64,000 bases of DNA from Microcebus murinus (GCF_040939455.1 NC_134108.1:17203501-17267500); one strand, 5' to 3'. Numbered from the stretch's first letter, positions 22,740 to 35,456 are shown. The notes: generated by a model not told the origin, from the sequence alone. Made by a program: numbers and translations.

Positions 22740-22995
22740 TTTGCTTAAAGTTAAGTGCTAAGTGTGTGCTGCCATACAAAAATATATAAGATAGTATTCC
22801 TGGCCACAGGAATTGACAGTGAAAGCAAATATTGATGTGATAAAGTCATTAGGTAGTGAAAAGTATTAATTATGCAGTAGACTACATACAAAAGTAATTA
22901 GAGTAATCAAGGAGTCCAGTGACCTAGGTCTGGAATGGGGTGTGACTTAGCTAGGGTGGAGGAGGGAAGGGACATTTTGGCAGAGGAAAGATTCA
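22740..22995 (-). mobile_element. L2 LINE fragment, antisense
   Basis: 'CTAAGTGTGTGCTGCCATAC', 'AGTATTCCTGGCCACAGGAA' and 'GGTGTGACTTAGCTAGGGTG', then 'GGGAAGGGACATTTTGGCAG', follow the antisense L2 order ending in the 'AGGGAAGGCCTCTCTGAGG' region. Confidence 0.55.
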
Positions 22996-25185
22996 CAGTC
23001 AATGATAGTCTAGAAAGAATAAAGATGATGAATGGGTGGGTGGTCAGGGGATGAGACAGATTGTAGGGACAGTTTTATGTTGTGGAATATTGGGGAAATT
23101 CTCTTAAATGCACTCATGTCAGTAAAATCAATTGGAGTTAAGTAAACATAAAAAGACAAGGAAATTCATATCTTTTTTTTTATAGCTCTGTCAATAAACA
23201 GAGACATATGCCAGTTTAGACAATAATACAAGTAAAATTTAATATGAACTCACTCCTGTCCCTAATACCTTAAAAGAGAATTTGTTAAACATTAAACTTA
23301 AAAAAAAAATCTTAAGAAAGGGAGAAAAATGTTACAAGAAAATTAAATTTACTTCTATATCTAAAATACTCTTATAAGTCCCACAGGCATGAATTATGTT
23401 TTCTTTCTCTTTTTTTATGACTGAATTATTTTCTCTTTTCCTTGCTTTTCCTACCATATCATACAATCTGACTTAAAATATTTTAATATTTGCATACTGA
23501 TTTGACAGGTGAGATTCTACTAAAAGAAATTTTATTTTAAAAAAAAGCTTCTTGAAAAATTTGGTATAAGATCATTTCATCTAAGAAAGAGATGAAAATC
23601 ATAATTTTTTGAAATAAAGGAAGAAGTAGCCAGATGTTCTGCCAAAAAAAAAAGAGTCTTGCTCCAACAGTCCAAATGTCACTGAGCTATATGATGCCTT
23701 AAATGTCTTGGTCACTAAATTAAAAGAAAAATTCAGCTGGGAAATTCTGTGTGCATATTCATAGTTGCTCTCCTAACTGATCGCCCTTCCTTCCTGGATC
23801 ACCTATGTGTAATTAGCTGCTTACAAACACTCTGAAACATCAGTTAGTTTTCTCTTAACTGGCCTTGGGAATGAAGATCTTGTAAGATATCTTAAAAATA
23901 ACTCTTTCTCTGTTTCCCTGAACACACGGCTGCCACGTTTCCCAAGCCTACGGGTCTGTTTTAAATTCAAATGGAATCCGAGGATCTTGACAGAAAGGAC
24001 CCCAGAGAGGACTTGTCCAATTGACAACAGAGAATCCAATAAGTCTTTTCATCTTAAGCCGTGAGATGCTATGTTGGGAGAAAAAGAGGAAAGCAGGAGC
24101 AGAGGGAATGCTAATAACCTGGGCAGCTTTGGGGAGGAAAAGTCCCCTTTTTCTGCTCCCTACCATTCATATTTGCTCACATTTACCACCAAAACTTTAA
24201 AATTAGTAAGTGCGGTAGCTGCGCCAACAGGAAGGGAACTGGACCCATCTTTTCATTGGATTTGGAGCTTGGATATATTTATTCCATAATAAATATCTTT
24301 TTTTTTTATTTCATTTTTAAGATTAAAACAGTTTGCATCCAACTTCGACTTCTTTTGTGACTTAGGGTTGTTTATTGAAAGACTACGTATTTCGGTCAGA
24401 TCTGGATATTTTTAACTTTATCTTCACACCAGATCAAAAGAGAATTTTTTTTTTTTTTACATTTCTAGAGAAACCTCTATTCCTCTCGCATGTGCCAGAG
24501 GGTGAAGCTTTTTGTGTTTGTAAGACGTACATAATTTCATACTTAAATAATTCTCTGGTACTCAGCCTGTATATTCCTTTGAGAAAAGTGCATTGTAAGG
24601 GTTAGAAGAGGTAACAAAAGGGGGAAAAACTGCCTAGCAAGAACCTATTTAACATGTTTCCTGTTACTCTTCTCAGTGACTGCTATTATAGTTTAATTAA
24701 ATCTTCCTGACAAAATTCATTACAGCAAATCCTGGCTTAGTAAGGAAATAATAAATTCTGCTCATTCATAGCCTATTAGTTACTTTGCTTTTTAAGGAAC
24801 CAGAATGATTTTTTTTTTCTTCTTTCTTTCTTTTCCCTTGTCTGGAAGACTTAAATGAAATTTTACAAGTCGCAAAAGGGGAGCAAATGAAAACAGGTGG
24901 AAAACAGATAAATACAGTTTGCCAATCTGCCTGCCTGCCATAGCGCCATCCTCTGCTTGATGAAAGAGCAGTGTACAGGGAAGGAGCTCACTGGGGAGGA
25001 GGAGAATACAAGGATGATGGTCTAAAACCCCTCCTGTCCTTTCTCTCCATCCCCATCTCTGCTGTTGTAAATTCAAGCCATCATGTTTTTTCGCTCTGAT
25101 ATTAACAAATCACTTCTAACGCAACAGATCTCTCTGGCCTCACTCTTGCAACCAATCTAGCTTCCTCCCACCCAGCTTCCAGAGT
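22996..25185. other. Unique sequence, no gene recognised
   Basis: T- and A-runs (e.g. 23172, 23303, 24300, 24446) but no named repeat. Short frames at 23821-24289 on both strands and 24792-25076 (94 codons, minus) contain no recognisable domain. Confidence 0.35.
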
Positions 25186-25189
25186 AAGC

Positions 25190-25400
25190 ATCCTCAAAGA
25201 TAAACTTCCTCATGCTTCTCTTGCTTAAAATTCTCAATAGTGTCCCATTATCTAGGAAATAATACCATTTATAGTAGAGCACCCAAGGCCCCCATTATCT
25301 GGTACTTAGATGACCAACCTTATTATGCTTCAACTCCCCTTCCTGGCACAGCCCACCCTCAGCCAAAGTTCCAGCTGCCGAGGTAGAACCAACTACAGCG
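25190..25400 (+). mobile_element. L2 LINE fragment
   Basis: 'CTCTTGCTTAAAATTCTCAA', 'TAGTGTCCCATTATCTAGGA' and 'AAGGCCCCCATTATCTGGTA' follow the L2 pattern (CTGCTTAAAACCCTCCAATGG ... AAGGCCCTTCATGATCTGGC). Confidence 0.65.
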
Positions 25401-25551
25401 CCTCAGCACGAGGACCTCCTAGGCAGTCTCATACCATGGCTGCCCCGACATAAAGTGTTGTCATCTCCATCTCTACCCAGCTGGGGAACATCCAGAAATC
25501 ATAGGGTGCTTGGTGGACCACTAAGAAAAATTGCCTTATTGATCTATATGT

Positions 25552-25573
25552 ACACACACACACACACACACAT
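25552..25573. repeat. (AC)n microsatellite
   Basis: About 11 uninterrupted AC units, then decayed CATACAC and AT/GT-rich alternating purine-pyrimidine sequence to about 25655. Confidence 0.9.
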
Positions 25574-25655
25574 ACACGTTACACCAACATATATAATATC
25601 CATGTATATGTGTATGTGGATAGATTCATGTATGTATATATGTGCACACTTATAC

Positions 25656-26249
25656 TTTGGTGCCAACTTATCACTTACTAGATATTAGCAAAAATAAGCA
25701 AATATTTTGAAAAACAATTATAAGAAAATTTGCCTCTCTCCTTGATAGGTATAATTGTGAGATCAGAAACAGAAAGGAGACTATGCCATGCATGAAGTCC
25801 AATGTTTGTGAACTAGGAGAAGACCACTGGTCTATCTTAGCTGTAGAATAACACCCTATCTAGGGGGCAGAGTTCCTCCTCCCCTTCTTGGGCACAGCTG
25901 CTAGATCCCACTGCTGGAAATGGCTGGAGGTGGGGGCCCTATCAACCTTCTACATTCGCCCCACCCGCCGAGTTTGAGTTTTATGCATTCAGTTTATTTG
26001 AACTCTGAGAGTAATTAGCCATATAGTTAACTACTTCATATGTAAAGCAGTACTTGCACTTGGCCTAAACTCACCTCTCCAACGTTGCAAGGAAAGTTGG
26101 TTCTCTCGTAATAACATTCCAGGATTAGATGGACAAATTTGTGTTCATCATATTCACCTTCCTCACGGGTTTTAGACTTTGATCATAACTCCTTCAATTT
26201 TCATATAGAAGGGCTAAAGCCTTCCATTAATGGTTTAATCTATCCGCCT
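25656..26249. other. Unique sequence, nothing recognised
   Basis: No repeat or gene identified. Confidence 0.4.
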
Positions 26250-26425
26250 CTGGCATGCCTGGCTGGCCACTATTCCCTTGAGCATTCGGGCTGCATTTAC
26301 GGTACCTTTCTTTCTTCACCTTCCCTGGACTTTAAGGTTGTTATCTTCCCTAATATTTAAGGTCCAGTGGCCAAAACTGCACGAAAGCTCCCAGGTGTGG
26401 CTAAACCTTGCTTTTTATGCAAGGG
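26250..26425 (-). mobile_element. Possible L3/CR1 LINE fragment
   Basis: 'AGTGGCCAAAACTGCACGAA' followed by 'GCTCCCAGGTGTGGCTAAAC' recalls the conserved CR1/L3 stretch 'GTGCCCAGAACTGGACACAG...CCAGGTGTGG' seen when these LINEs are read antisense. Only this short piece is convincing. Confidence 0.35.
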
Positions 26426-28390
26426 CATGGCCATGGTTTGTCTGGTTTATCAGCTTTCCTGATGACTCAGATGGAGCATTTTGTTTTGTTTTGCATTTTA
26501 GGAAAAGAATCTGTATGATCCATTTCCAGAACTGATGAAATTTAATTCAGTTCAACTCAAGAAATACTGATTGAGCAATGACCATGAGCTCAACACTCGC
26601 ATAACTATATATAAACAATAATTAAAATGCATCATTTTATAAGCTTGGCAATGATTGAGGCATAGAACGTAAGATGAGTCTGGAAAGAGGATTTAGGAAA
26701 TCAGCAGTTCCGACAGTTTTGAAACTTCCTATAATCCAGGAAACATTTTCTTCAAAGGAAAGCTCATTAGAATGCTCAGCATGTAAAAGTTGAGCTGCAC
26801 TAGTTGAAGTAGTTGTTCTGGAGACAGAAACCCTTCCCATGAGCCTTTTCCACTGTATTTACATACACATACACAGAACATAGAGTTTTAAAATCTTGGC
26901 TTAGGCCCCACTACTTAATTTATAGAAAGGCAATTGAGGTGATGAATCCAAGGTTATAGGTGAGTTAGCAGATTGTTTGACTCATGGTCTAGTACAGCTT
27001 CTGCTATAACCCTTGTACTTACCTCTCATTGAAACTCACCTACAAGTTTTTTTGCCCATTCCTTGTAGTGCCATACTTCTCTATTGATTTACTGAGTTTA
27101 TCATTTCACTATGCCTATATTTACTGTTCTGTCCTCTTCTCTTTCTTTCTTTCCCTTCTTCCCTCCCTCCCTCCTTCCTTGTATATAAATATGGAAGAGA
27201 TGAGCTTTTTTGCACCAGTCTGTATTTGTTTAACTTTCTAAGAGCTTAAATTGGCAGAAGGCTGACCTCAGGCTTCTAAGTTATGCCTCCACTCAATCAG
27301 ACAAATCAATCTCTATTTGCACTCCGAGCTAATTTGTCATAAATGTATTCTGAATGCATTTACTTGTTCTAATTCCTTTAACCCACCTCATTTTCCTACA
27401 TTTCTTTCCCTGCTCAAGGAAGGTGATTTGATTAGGGTTTCTGTGAAAGCAGCCTTGTGGTCTCTAAAAGTCCCTTTGATATCCTTGTGGGTGTGGGATG
27501 ATTGGCATTAATAATAGCCCCTATTCAGCTCCTCCAGAGAATGTAGCAGCCTCTGAGGCTGCTGTAAAATCCACTGCTGCATGTTTTGAGACCTGCCAAG
27601 AAATAGCAGGATGCCAGCATACCTGCAGCCACCCAAGCATGGCCCTGATGGATGAGGATACACATGATAGCTGATAGAACCATAACTATGTCCCCATGGT
27701 GACCCCAGATTATCTGTTGCAGGGCAATAGCCCACTCTTCCCACGTGACCTGATTATAAGTGTCATATGACACAGGTGAATGATGAGCAAAGGAAGAACT
27801 TGGGCCACTTTAATTGAAAAGTTGTCAACTATTTTTGTGCTGAAAGGTAATACAAGAGACAAAGAGACTAGACCCCAGATCAAAAATATTCAAGCTATTT
27901 TTTATGTTGTCCTCATGATGGTTTGGTGTTGGAGTCCATGACCTTTGGAGTAAAGTGTATGTGAGGAAGTTGAAGAACCGTAAGGAGAATATTCTGTAGC
28001 CTTGGAGGCTCCCAAGATTGATGCTGCCCTTTTAAAGAGAGCCTGCCGAGCTGGGCCAGACATCAGTTACACATCTTTCCCTTACAGTTTTGCATTATCA
28101 CACATGATCATGCTGGTAATGCTAGCCACTGAGGATTACCTCACCACACTCTAGGGTCAGACAAGGGAAGGGTAGTGAGAGAGAAAGAGACTAAAAATTG
28201 CTCTAATTTCCGAATCCAATGCATTGTGACCACCAAACTCAGTATGAACCTATTCAGTGGAAGCCTCATCATGGGGCCGCCTGTATTTCTAAAAGCACAT
28301 TAACTACAGTATTATCACACATACATATATCAACACATATATTTAAAAGAGACTTGTGGCATATTCTTTTCAAGTTCTCTGTTCCCTGAA
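26426..28390. other. Unique sequence; one pyrimidine microsatellite
   Basis: A CTTT/CCTT-type pyrimidine tract lies at 27131-27180. Otherwise no repeat or exon is recognised. Opposed short frames near 27508-27773 are not recognised proteins. Confidence 0.35.
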
Positions 28391-28485
28391 CAAAAATGTT
28401 GCCATGGAAACCTCTACCATAAGGCAGGCGTAGTTCTGCAAAGGACTATGGGCTGTGAAATCAGGTTTCCATGGCAACGGTTTTG
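28391..28485. promoter_or_regulatory. Inverted pair of RFX X-box motifs
   Basis: GTTGCCATGGAAAC at 28398-28411 and its exact reverse complement GTTTCCATGGCAAC at 28465-28478 both match the X-box bound by RFX-family winged-helix factors. The similarity extends to 23-bp arms (28391-28413 and 28463-28485) with two mismatches, separated by 49 bp. RFX factors bind such sites as dimers, so a paired arrangement is plausible as an enhancer or silencer. Alternatively the arms are terminal repeats of a very short MITE. Function is inferred from motif only. Confidence 0.5.
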
Positions 28486-29240
28486 TTTAAAGCCTGAAGA
28501 ATCTTAAATACATGTGCCAATACATGTTATTACCCAGCAGGACGCACAGGTGGGATTAATAAAGTCCAATATTTGCTCAACTAAAAGTTGTAATCATGCT
28601 AAAAATAAATGAATTAAAACCAGTTCCTATGGATAGCTTATATAAACAGAGCTTGGAGTTGTAACACACACAAATAAGTAAATATATGTGAAGTACTAAT
28701 AGATTGCTTTCTTTTAGTAAATTCATAAGGCAGAGAGATCTCACAAAAATTATGGGATTTTTAAAACTTGAAATATATGTTCAACTCATAATTCACAGAT
28801 GAGATTAAATCACTCAGGCTTGCCGAAGGAAATTAAGATCACAGTACTCACCTGTAATAGAACCAATTATTATGGTGACTGAATAGGACAGGAAAATAAT
28901 GTCAGGTTGATTCATCTATATTATGTGAGCTCATGCTAATAAATGTGCCAGTTGGGATATTTATGATAATTTCCATTTCTGTAGCCTCAAAACATCCATA
29001 TAAATATGCCAAGGACCAAATTAAGAAAAGCTTTTCCCTTTATCTTTTACAAATAATCCAGAAAATAATGACCATTCATTAGAATAATATATTTTGGAAA
29101 GTGTGTAAAGAAGATACACTACAAAAGACAAAGATATTATTGCATGGAGCTGCTTGAGTAAGTTTTTAAAAGAATAACTTTCTTATTCATTACTATTTCA
29201 CATCTTCTAGTCCCATAAAACTTCAAAATAAAATTATTAT
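28486..29240. other. Unique AT-rich sequence
   Basis: No repeat or gene identified. Confidence 0.4.
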
Positions 29241-29244
29241 AATA

Positions 29245-29365
29245 AGCACTATAGTTCATGCTCTATGAGGTCACAGACTGTGTCTGGTTCTGCTCATCAT
29301 TGCTTTGCACAGTGCCTAGAACACACTAGACATTCAATAAAAATGCATTGAATTAATGAATGGAA
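29245..29365 (+). mobile_element. L2 LINE 3' end
   Basis: Clear L2 terminus: 'TCTATGAGGTCACAGACTGT', 'TTTGCACAGTGCCTAGAACA', 'CATTCAATAAAAATGCATTG' and 'AATTAATGAATGGA'. Confidence 0.8.
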
Positions 29366-30135
29366 GATATTAGCAATTTGGGTAAGAAAGGATCTTAGGT
29401 TACCAATGGTGTCTTTAACAAAATCACTGAATATAAATAAAATTAGGGTGATTCAAATGAAATTTTCCCATTAAACTTTACATTTACATTTCAAATGTGT
29501 TATCATCCTTTTTGAGTGTTTTGTATTAGTATCAATTCCCAAACCTTTAGCAATTTTTACTTCCTCTTTTTTTCCCCAGCCATTTCATCAAGTAGTTAAT
29601 GATGCATAATCAAACATTCAAATGCACCAGGAGAGCTGAGCACATAAAGGAACCCTAGGGACCTTTTTATAAAGTAAAAAATCTACTTTTAAAATGCCAT
29701 TAACTAGTTCCTAGTTTACCTGTTTTTGAATTATTTTTATTATATTAGGTATTTTTAGCATGGCAAGCCTGTAAACATTTGCATACTGAACTCTTATATT
29801 ATTTTTTAAAAAATTTTAAGTCATATTCCATAGACTTTTTCATAGTTTCCCAAAGATGCTCAAAATTTAAAGTCTTAGAATGTGACCACAGTTATCAAAC
29901 TCATTTCCAAAATTTCATGCATTAGAATTAGGTCCTTAAAGGAGTTCTGTTTATCACAGCTTTCCAAAGCAATATGTCAACTGTAGCCTAAAGATACAGA
30001 ATTTGAACGCTGGAAGACGACTCTGTGGTGACAAGGACTTTGAGGTGCCTATGTGTTGAAGAAAGCCAGGCTGTGAGCACTGAGGAATTCCATCTGGCTC
30101 TGAGAACGGGCTGCACCCACATCCCAGGATCCCTG
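29366..30135. other. Unique AT-rich sequence
   Basis: No gene recognised. The frame at 30025-30240 (71 codons) runs into the following MIR and is not a protein I recognise. Confidence 0.4.
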
Positions 30136-30139
30136 CTTC

Positions 30140-30245
30140 ACTGGAAGGCCTTGGGTAAGTCAGAGTCCTCCCTGAGCCTAAAATCTCTCATAATTTCAAA
30201 TGGAAGTAATAATAAGTCCCAGGGCAAATGCGCTTTGTGAGTAGC
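30140..30245 (+). mobile_element. MIR SINE core fragment
   Basis: 'CCTTGGGTAAGTCAGAGTCC', 'TCCCTGAGCCTAAAATCTCT' and 'AAATGGAAGTAATAATAAGT' match the MIR core and its 3' flank. Confidence 0.65.
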
Positions 30246-31795
30246 AAAGGAGATGAGATATGTTAAAAGTGTAGCACTGAATTCCATTTGCCTCTAAATA
30301 TATAAACATAAGTTCTTGTTGCTGTAATTGTTATTTAATTCAAAGTTTCTAAAAATTACATAAGCTAAGAAATAATCAGAGAGCTCATGATGGAAATAAA
30401 TAGACTGGCATTTGGCAGTCAGTTAATACTTGTTTCTCTATAGCATCGAGTTCAATTCTTCTAGTGCCTAATTATTTTCTAAAAGGTAGATATCCAGGCA
30501 TGAGACTGAAAATTCTATTACTGGCATTTAAACCTTCAAGAGTTACAGTTACATTTTGAGACTTTTGTGTCTTGATTTGTTTTTTAAGCCACTGGAGTTA
30601 AACTGCAATAGGACCATGGATGAAAGTAGTGCCAACAGTTCTTCATTTTAGGAATCTCTTAAGTTTGGGAAAAATTTTGTTTGAGTATAATATGATACCC
30701 TTGGATAAATAATTAGAAAGCTTAACCCTCCCCAACATCTATTATTGGTAAATACTTGTAATATTTTTTAGAAAGCTACCAAAGAAACATCAACTTGTTG
30801 AAAGAAAATCCAGCAACTTTATTATTTCCATTGAATCAAAGAAAAAATAGCAAAAATATAAATCCATCCACCATACATAGAAATATGCAAACTTTTATTT
30901 AAAGAATCCTGTAAATCAGGCCACCCTTATGCCCCACTTACTGTACCTTTACTGCTTTGTTTCTTAAACCTTGGGACAGGAAGGATGTGAGGCATGATTG
31001 CTGGTTTTGCAAATCCTAGGAAAAATTTAAAATTCTACTTCATCTGACTCCTTACAGCCAAGGAGCTGACACATCAATAAAACTCTCCAAAGTTTTCCCA
31101 GCGAGAACTCATGAGAGAGTTGAAATCTCACGTGGTGGCATGAAGGATTCCGAACACCTTGAAGTGGCCATGAGAACCTACGCATGTTCTGACCTGGACA
31201 CGCTGACTTTACATACTTCATTAACATCAAGTGTGGGAGCAAACATGCAATGGGAAGTGTCCCACGTATGGTATTTTGTGAAAAATGAATGCTGTCTTTT
31301 AAGGTGCTATGTGAAATTAACTGGCCCACCAAAACAAACAGTGATTTACATTACTCTGTTAAAAGGAATACTAACCGAGACAATGTTGATGATTCAAATA
31401 ATTATCCATCCTACTCAAACTGTTGAGATTCAAATTGAGACTCAAAAAGTTGAGACTCAAGTAAAAAAGAAAGAGAAAACAGATTTTTAAGAACTGTAAG
31501 CATTAAACCAATTTTGACAAGACAACCTCACCTGCCACGTCAAAAGTAACATCGTTAGCTCCAATTGGACTGATTGTATAAGTTGGAGTGCAGTTAACAT
31601 GTACATTTGGTTTAGTCTTACCGTGTAAGAGCTTTGGATATAAGAGTTCATTCTTAGTTTCAGGTTGTAGATACAGGTGCAAATCAATAATATTGGCAAA
31701 TGCATTTTTGAGTTAACACTAACAGCCCTCTACTTTTTTTTCTTTTTTAACTTTAAAAAGTATGTTTCTATTACTTCACTCTGAAACATATATAG
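30246..31795. other. Unique sequence with a small TTGAG tandem
   Basis: A 116-codon frame (31140-31490) and an opposed 101-codon frame (31027-31332) have no recognisable domain. Within the former, three near-identical 12-bp units TTGAGATTCAAA / TTGAGACTCAAA / TTGAGACTCAAG lie at 31423-31461; each is itself a TTGAG..CTCAA palindrome. Confidence 0.35.
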
Positions 31796-31799
31796 ACTT

Positions 31800-31935
31800 G
31801 GAGCCAGGACCGAGGGATATATGGATATAAAATATCTGAACAGACCCTCCACTGGAGGAACATGTAATCTGGGCACAGAAGAGGGAACATACATGTAAAA
31901 TACAATGTGGTATGAAAAAAAGTCAGAGTTTCAAA
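31800..31935 (-). mobile_element. L2 LINE fragment, antisense (tentative)
   Basis: 'CTCCACTGGAGGAACATGTA', 'ATCTGGGCACAGAAGAGGG' and 'TAAAATACAATGTGGTATGA' resemble antisense L2. Weak. Confidence 0.35.
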
Positions 31936-31996
31936 GATGATGAGACTAAAATCTACTTTTTCAATTTTGTAGCAACCAAATGAACAGAAGTTAATA

Positions 31997-32032
31997 CTTT
32001 CTTTTCTTTCTTTCTTTCTTTTTTTTTTTTTA
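31997..32032. repeat. (CTTT)n microsatellite and T-run
   Basis: CTTT units followed by a T-run of about 13, seen directly. Confidence 0.9.
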
Positions 32033-32640
32033 TTAAGCTATTAGTAAGAATACTGCAGGGTAACTCTCCCAATCATTTCCTGTTTTACTAGAAAACTAAA
32101 GTGAAAATTGCAATCTGTCTGTTGTAGAACACACCAGAGCATGATCTCAAACTGATTACAGACTTGTAGAATTGTATCAGCATCGATTTATAAGGCAGAA
32201 CCCGGCAGCATGTCAGTGTGGTGCTGCTTCTTAAAAGTAGTGCTCGGCTCTTGTATTTGATTCTGGGGCAATCCCGTGAGAGCTTTTGCATGCTGCCTTT
32301 ATGACAATCAGGTTGCTGCTAGGAACCTCCAAAGGTTTCTGCAGAACCATGTAGAGAGGACTTGTAGGACACTGGGATTCTTCACTGAACTAAAATGCTG
32401 TTAAGGGCATAAAATCATCTAATGACTGCTTACATTGCAAAATTTGATTTCTAATCTTACAAAGATATCTGCTCAAAACAAAAGCAACTATATCACATCC
32501 ATGAAAGAGGACTATGTGTTACTTTTTTAATTACAACAAAATTATAGCAAATAAATGTTGTTAGATCAAAATAAAACAAGCTTTCTAGAGTAGAATGGTA
32601 TGATTAAGTCATATGATATTGCATCCGTTGCTTAAGAGAC
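32033..32640. other. Unique sequence, nothing recognised
   Basis: No repeat or gene identified. The 67-codon minus-strand frame at 32088-32291 has no known motif. Confidence 0.4.
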
Positions 32641-32644
32641 ATTT

Positions 32645-32725
32645 GGTTTGTTCATTCATTCAATCATTAATAAAATGCATATTTACTGAACCTTTATTAA
32701 GTGCCTGGACTATGGTTAGCCACGT
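32645..32725 (-). mobile_element. L2 LINE 3' end, antisense
   Basis: 'TGTTCATTCATTCAATCATT', 'ATATTTACTGAACCTTTATT' and 'AAGTGCCTGGACTATGGTTA' are in the order of an antisense L2 terminus. Confidence 0.6.
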
Positions 32726-33790
32726 GACATGGAAACACGCATTAGCTTATAACTTTAACAAAACTTAACAAATTAAAAGAAAAGGAAACTTCTGGCACCA
32801 AAATGAGGCACTTTTTTCTTTTTTTATCTACAGATATCTCTGGCTGTTTTCCAAGTAAAGCAGTTAAAAGATGCACATGCTTCACCAGATTTTAGTTTGA
32901 CAAAAGCAGCAGTCGAGGCGGCCAGGAAGCGATGCTATTATGAAGCTTCACGATTTCAGCTGAGACACTCAGGAGACATTTCTTTCCTTTGACCTTCCAC
33001 CTGGCTAAGTGATAGAACTGCCGGCACAGAGCGCAGGTCAGACATCTCTAACACTGCACAAATATCATTCAAGAGCAAACACTCTGTCGCCCAACTTGAT
33101 TACATGGAAATTGGTTTTGTACAATGGAAGCCTTTTTGTTCAGACCACTATGGCCTCCTACGGTGTAACTTTCTTTACAGAGTTAATAGACTAGGGATGG
33201 ATTTTGAATTTCACACACATACACAAAAGCCTCATTACCATTTGCATTTGTGCATGGCTAACAAAAATTAGCAGGAGCTACCGCAAATCATTAAAACTGA
33301 AAAATGAAATTGAACCGAGGTGAGAAAAGCCTGTTTTCTTAAAGCCCATTTAGTATGGATTAAAGTTCATTATAATAGGATATTCCAACCTACAAAGAAT
33401 AATTGGGCTTTCTTTTTCAGATGTTCAGAAGAGTGGATATCATCATTGTTTAATTTTAAAGCTCTTTTTAACATTTGGATATTGGGGTGCTAATTTGTCA
33501 AACATTCCCCTCTAAAAAATAAGTCTGAACTTAAAATGTTGATTCTAATTAGAAGTGAATCAGAAATATTTTTCAGGCAGGAGAATAAGAAGTCATGAAG
33601 ATAAAGGAAGAGATATAGAAAAACCATGTGTGCCTAATTTCTCCAAGCGAATGTATCAAAGAAATTCTTACCTGCCCTCAGTGGGCCCAGAGATCACCTT
33701 AGCCCTCACCCCATCTCCCAGAGACTTTGGACTGCCTTTCCATCTCTTCCATCCTCTCCATTCAAACCCCACACCTCTGACCCCCTCAAT
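32726..33790. other. Unique segment, possible regulatory DNA (octamer site)
   Basis: Non-repetitive. A perfect POU/octamer motif ATTTGCAT lies at 33240-33247, amid TAAT-rich DNA (e.g. 33360-33480). Between 32860 and 33480 the sequence lacks decay signatures and could be a conserved non-coding element. The 113-codon frame at 33555-33896 ends inside the next Alu and is not a gene. Confidence 0.3.
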
Positions 33791-33803
33791 GTTCCTCGTT
33801 CCT

Positions 33804-34134
<331 letters not shown>

Positions 34135-34170
<36 letters not shown>
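34135..34170. repeat. (CA)n microsatellite grown from an Alu A-tail
   Basis: Eighteen CA units between the Alu A-run and the 3' target duplication (34180-34189). The frames crossing it (34090-34429) are repeat by-products. Confidence 0.95.
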
Positions 34171-34174
<4 letters not shown>

Positions 34175-34189
34175 CCACCTTCCTCGTTC

Positions 34190-35107
34190 TCCCTTCTATC
34201 CTCCCCCATGTGCCAAGATGTGGGGTGGGGGAGACAGAGGGGACAAGAGCACATCTTCACCGTGACGATGGGAATTGCAGGCAGGGACACACCAGCAGAC
34301 ATCCTACCTCTCCTTAGCTGCCTCTTTTTCTCAGGCTCTCTCCTCAGCCCCTTCCCTTCAACCCCAGCAACTTTTATCCCAACCTCCTTAACCTCTAATT
34401 CCTGCCTGAGCTCTCAGGCTTGGACCTGACAGGCACAGAGCTGGGGAGCCCCTCTCCCAGGGCCAGGGCTGGTAGGGTGCAGCTGGACACAGGTTCCAGC
34501 TCCCCATGCTGGGAAGGGCGGGATGAGACTTGTCTTTCTGTACTGTTGGGAGGCTCCTTCACACACAAGCGGCAGTCCTTTGTTAAAATTCTCTTGGAAT
34601 TTGTAAACTATTTCTTTTGCCATACTCCTATGATTTTGTCTGCATGGGTTGCAGTGAGTAGAAAGAAGAGAATACATCGAGGAGCCAGCTAAAAGTAGGT
34701 GATTCTGACATTTAAATGTATTGTCACTTCAAATTGGCCCCGTGGGATGGGTCGAAAGGGGTAATTGTAACTTGCTGTTGTCACAGTCCTAAATCTGCAT
34801 TCTGGATTATACCCAAGTTCCTGCCTAACGTCATCAGTAAGGAGACACTTAGCTGTCTCTTTCTAGGCCAGAGACTGGTCAGGGCCAGTGGTGATCTGTC
34901 CTGGACACTGAATGGTGCACACGCATCTAGCACAAATCTCGCCCACAATTTATGATTTTTCTAGATCCTGGAAGGATCACTGGATGAGTGAAGAAATGAT
35001 GCATGTGGGCGTTTGCCAGATTAAACACAGTGGCATTCACGTTAGTTCACTTACAAAACTCTTCAGGAGAAGTATGTCTAGGGGCATTCCAGTCTTGCAC
35101 ACTAAAA
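34190..35107. other. Unique sequence, moderately GC-rich
   Basis: No repeat recognised. Overlapping frames of 70-105 codons on both strands (34102-34692) and 72-79 codons (34716-35130) carry no recognisable domain. Confidence 0.35.
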
Positions 35108-35275
35108 TGTGTTTTTTATTATTAAAGTAGTAACATACAATAACCATACATATTTGATGTATACAATTTGCTGAGTTTTGACGTATGTAGGCATCTGTGA
35201 AACCATGACTACAGTCAAGATAGTGAGGACATGCAGCACTCCCCAAAGTTTCCTCATGCCTCCGTGCCCAGCACA
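35108..35275 (-). mobile_element. L1M 3' UTR fragment, antisense
   Basis: A T-rich start ('TGTGTTTTTTATTATTAAAG'), then 'CAATTTGCTGAGTTTTGACG', 'GTGAAACCATGACTACAGTC' and 'CAAAGTTTCCTCATGCC', the antisense 3' UTR of old L1M elements. Only about 165 bp remain. Confidence 0.75.
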
Positions 35276-35454
35276 CTAAAATTGTGAGCATTATTTTAAT
35301 GGAAGAAACCACTAGCTTCATTCTCCAAAAGGGAGTATAGGCCCACAACATTGGTTCAATTCTATATGACATTATCTTTCTTTGGAAGTCCCTAGACCTC
35401 AACTTCCCCCTTGTTCAGGCTCAAATGGTTTGGTTTATTCCATAAAAGAAGCAT

Positions 35455-35456
<2 letters not shown>

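Noticed and set aside
31140..31490. 116-codon frame with a charged C-terminus as a coding gene
   Set aside because: The charged tail derives from the small TTGAG tandem and A-rich DNA; no homology recognised.
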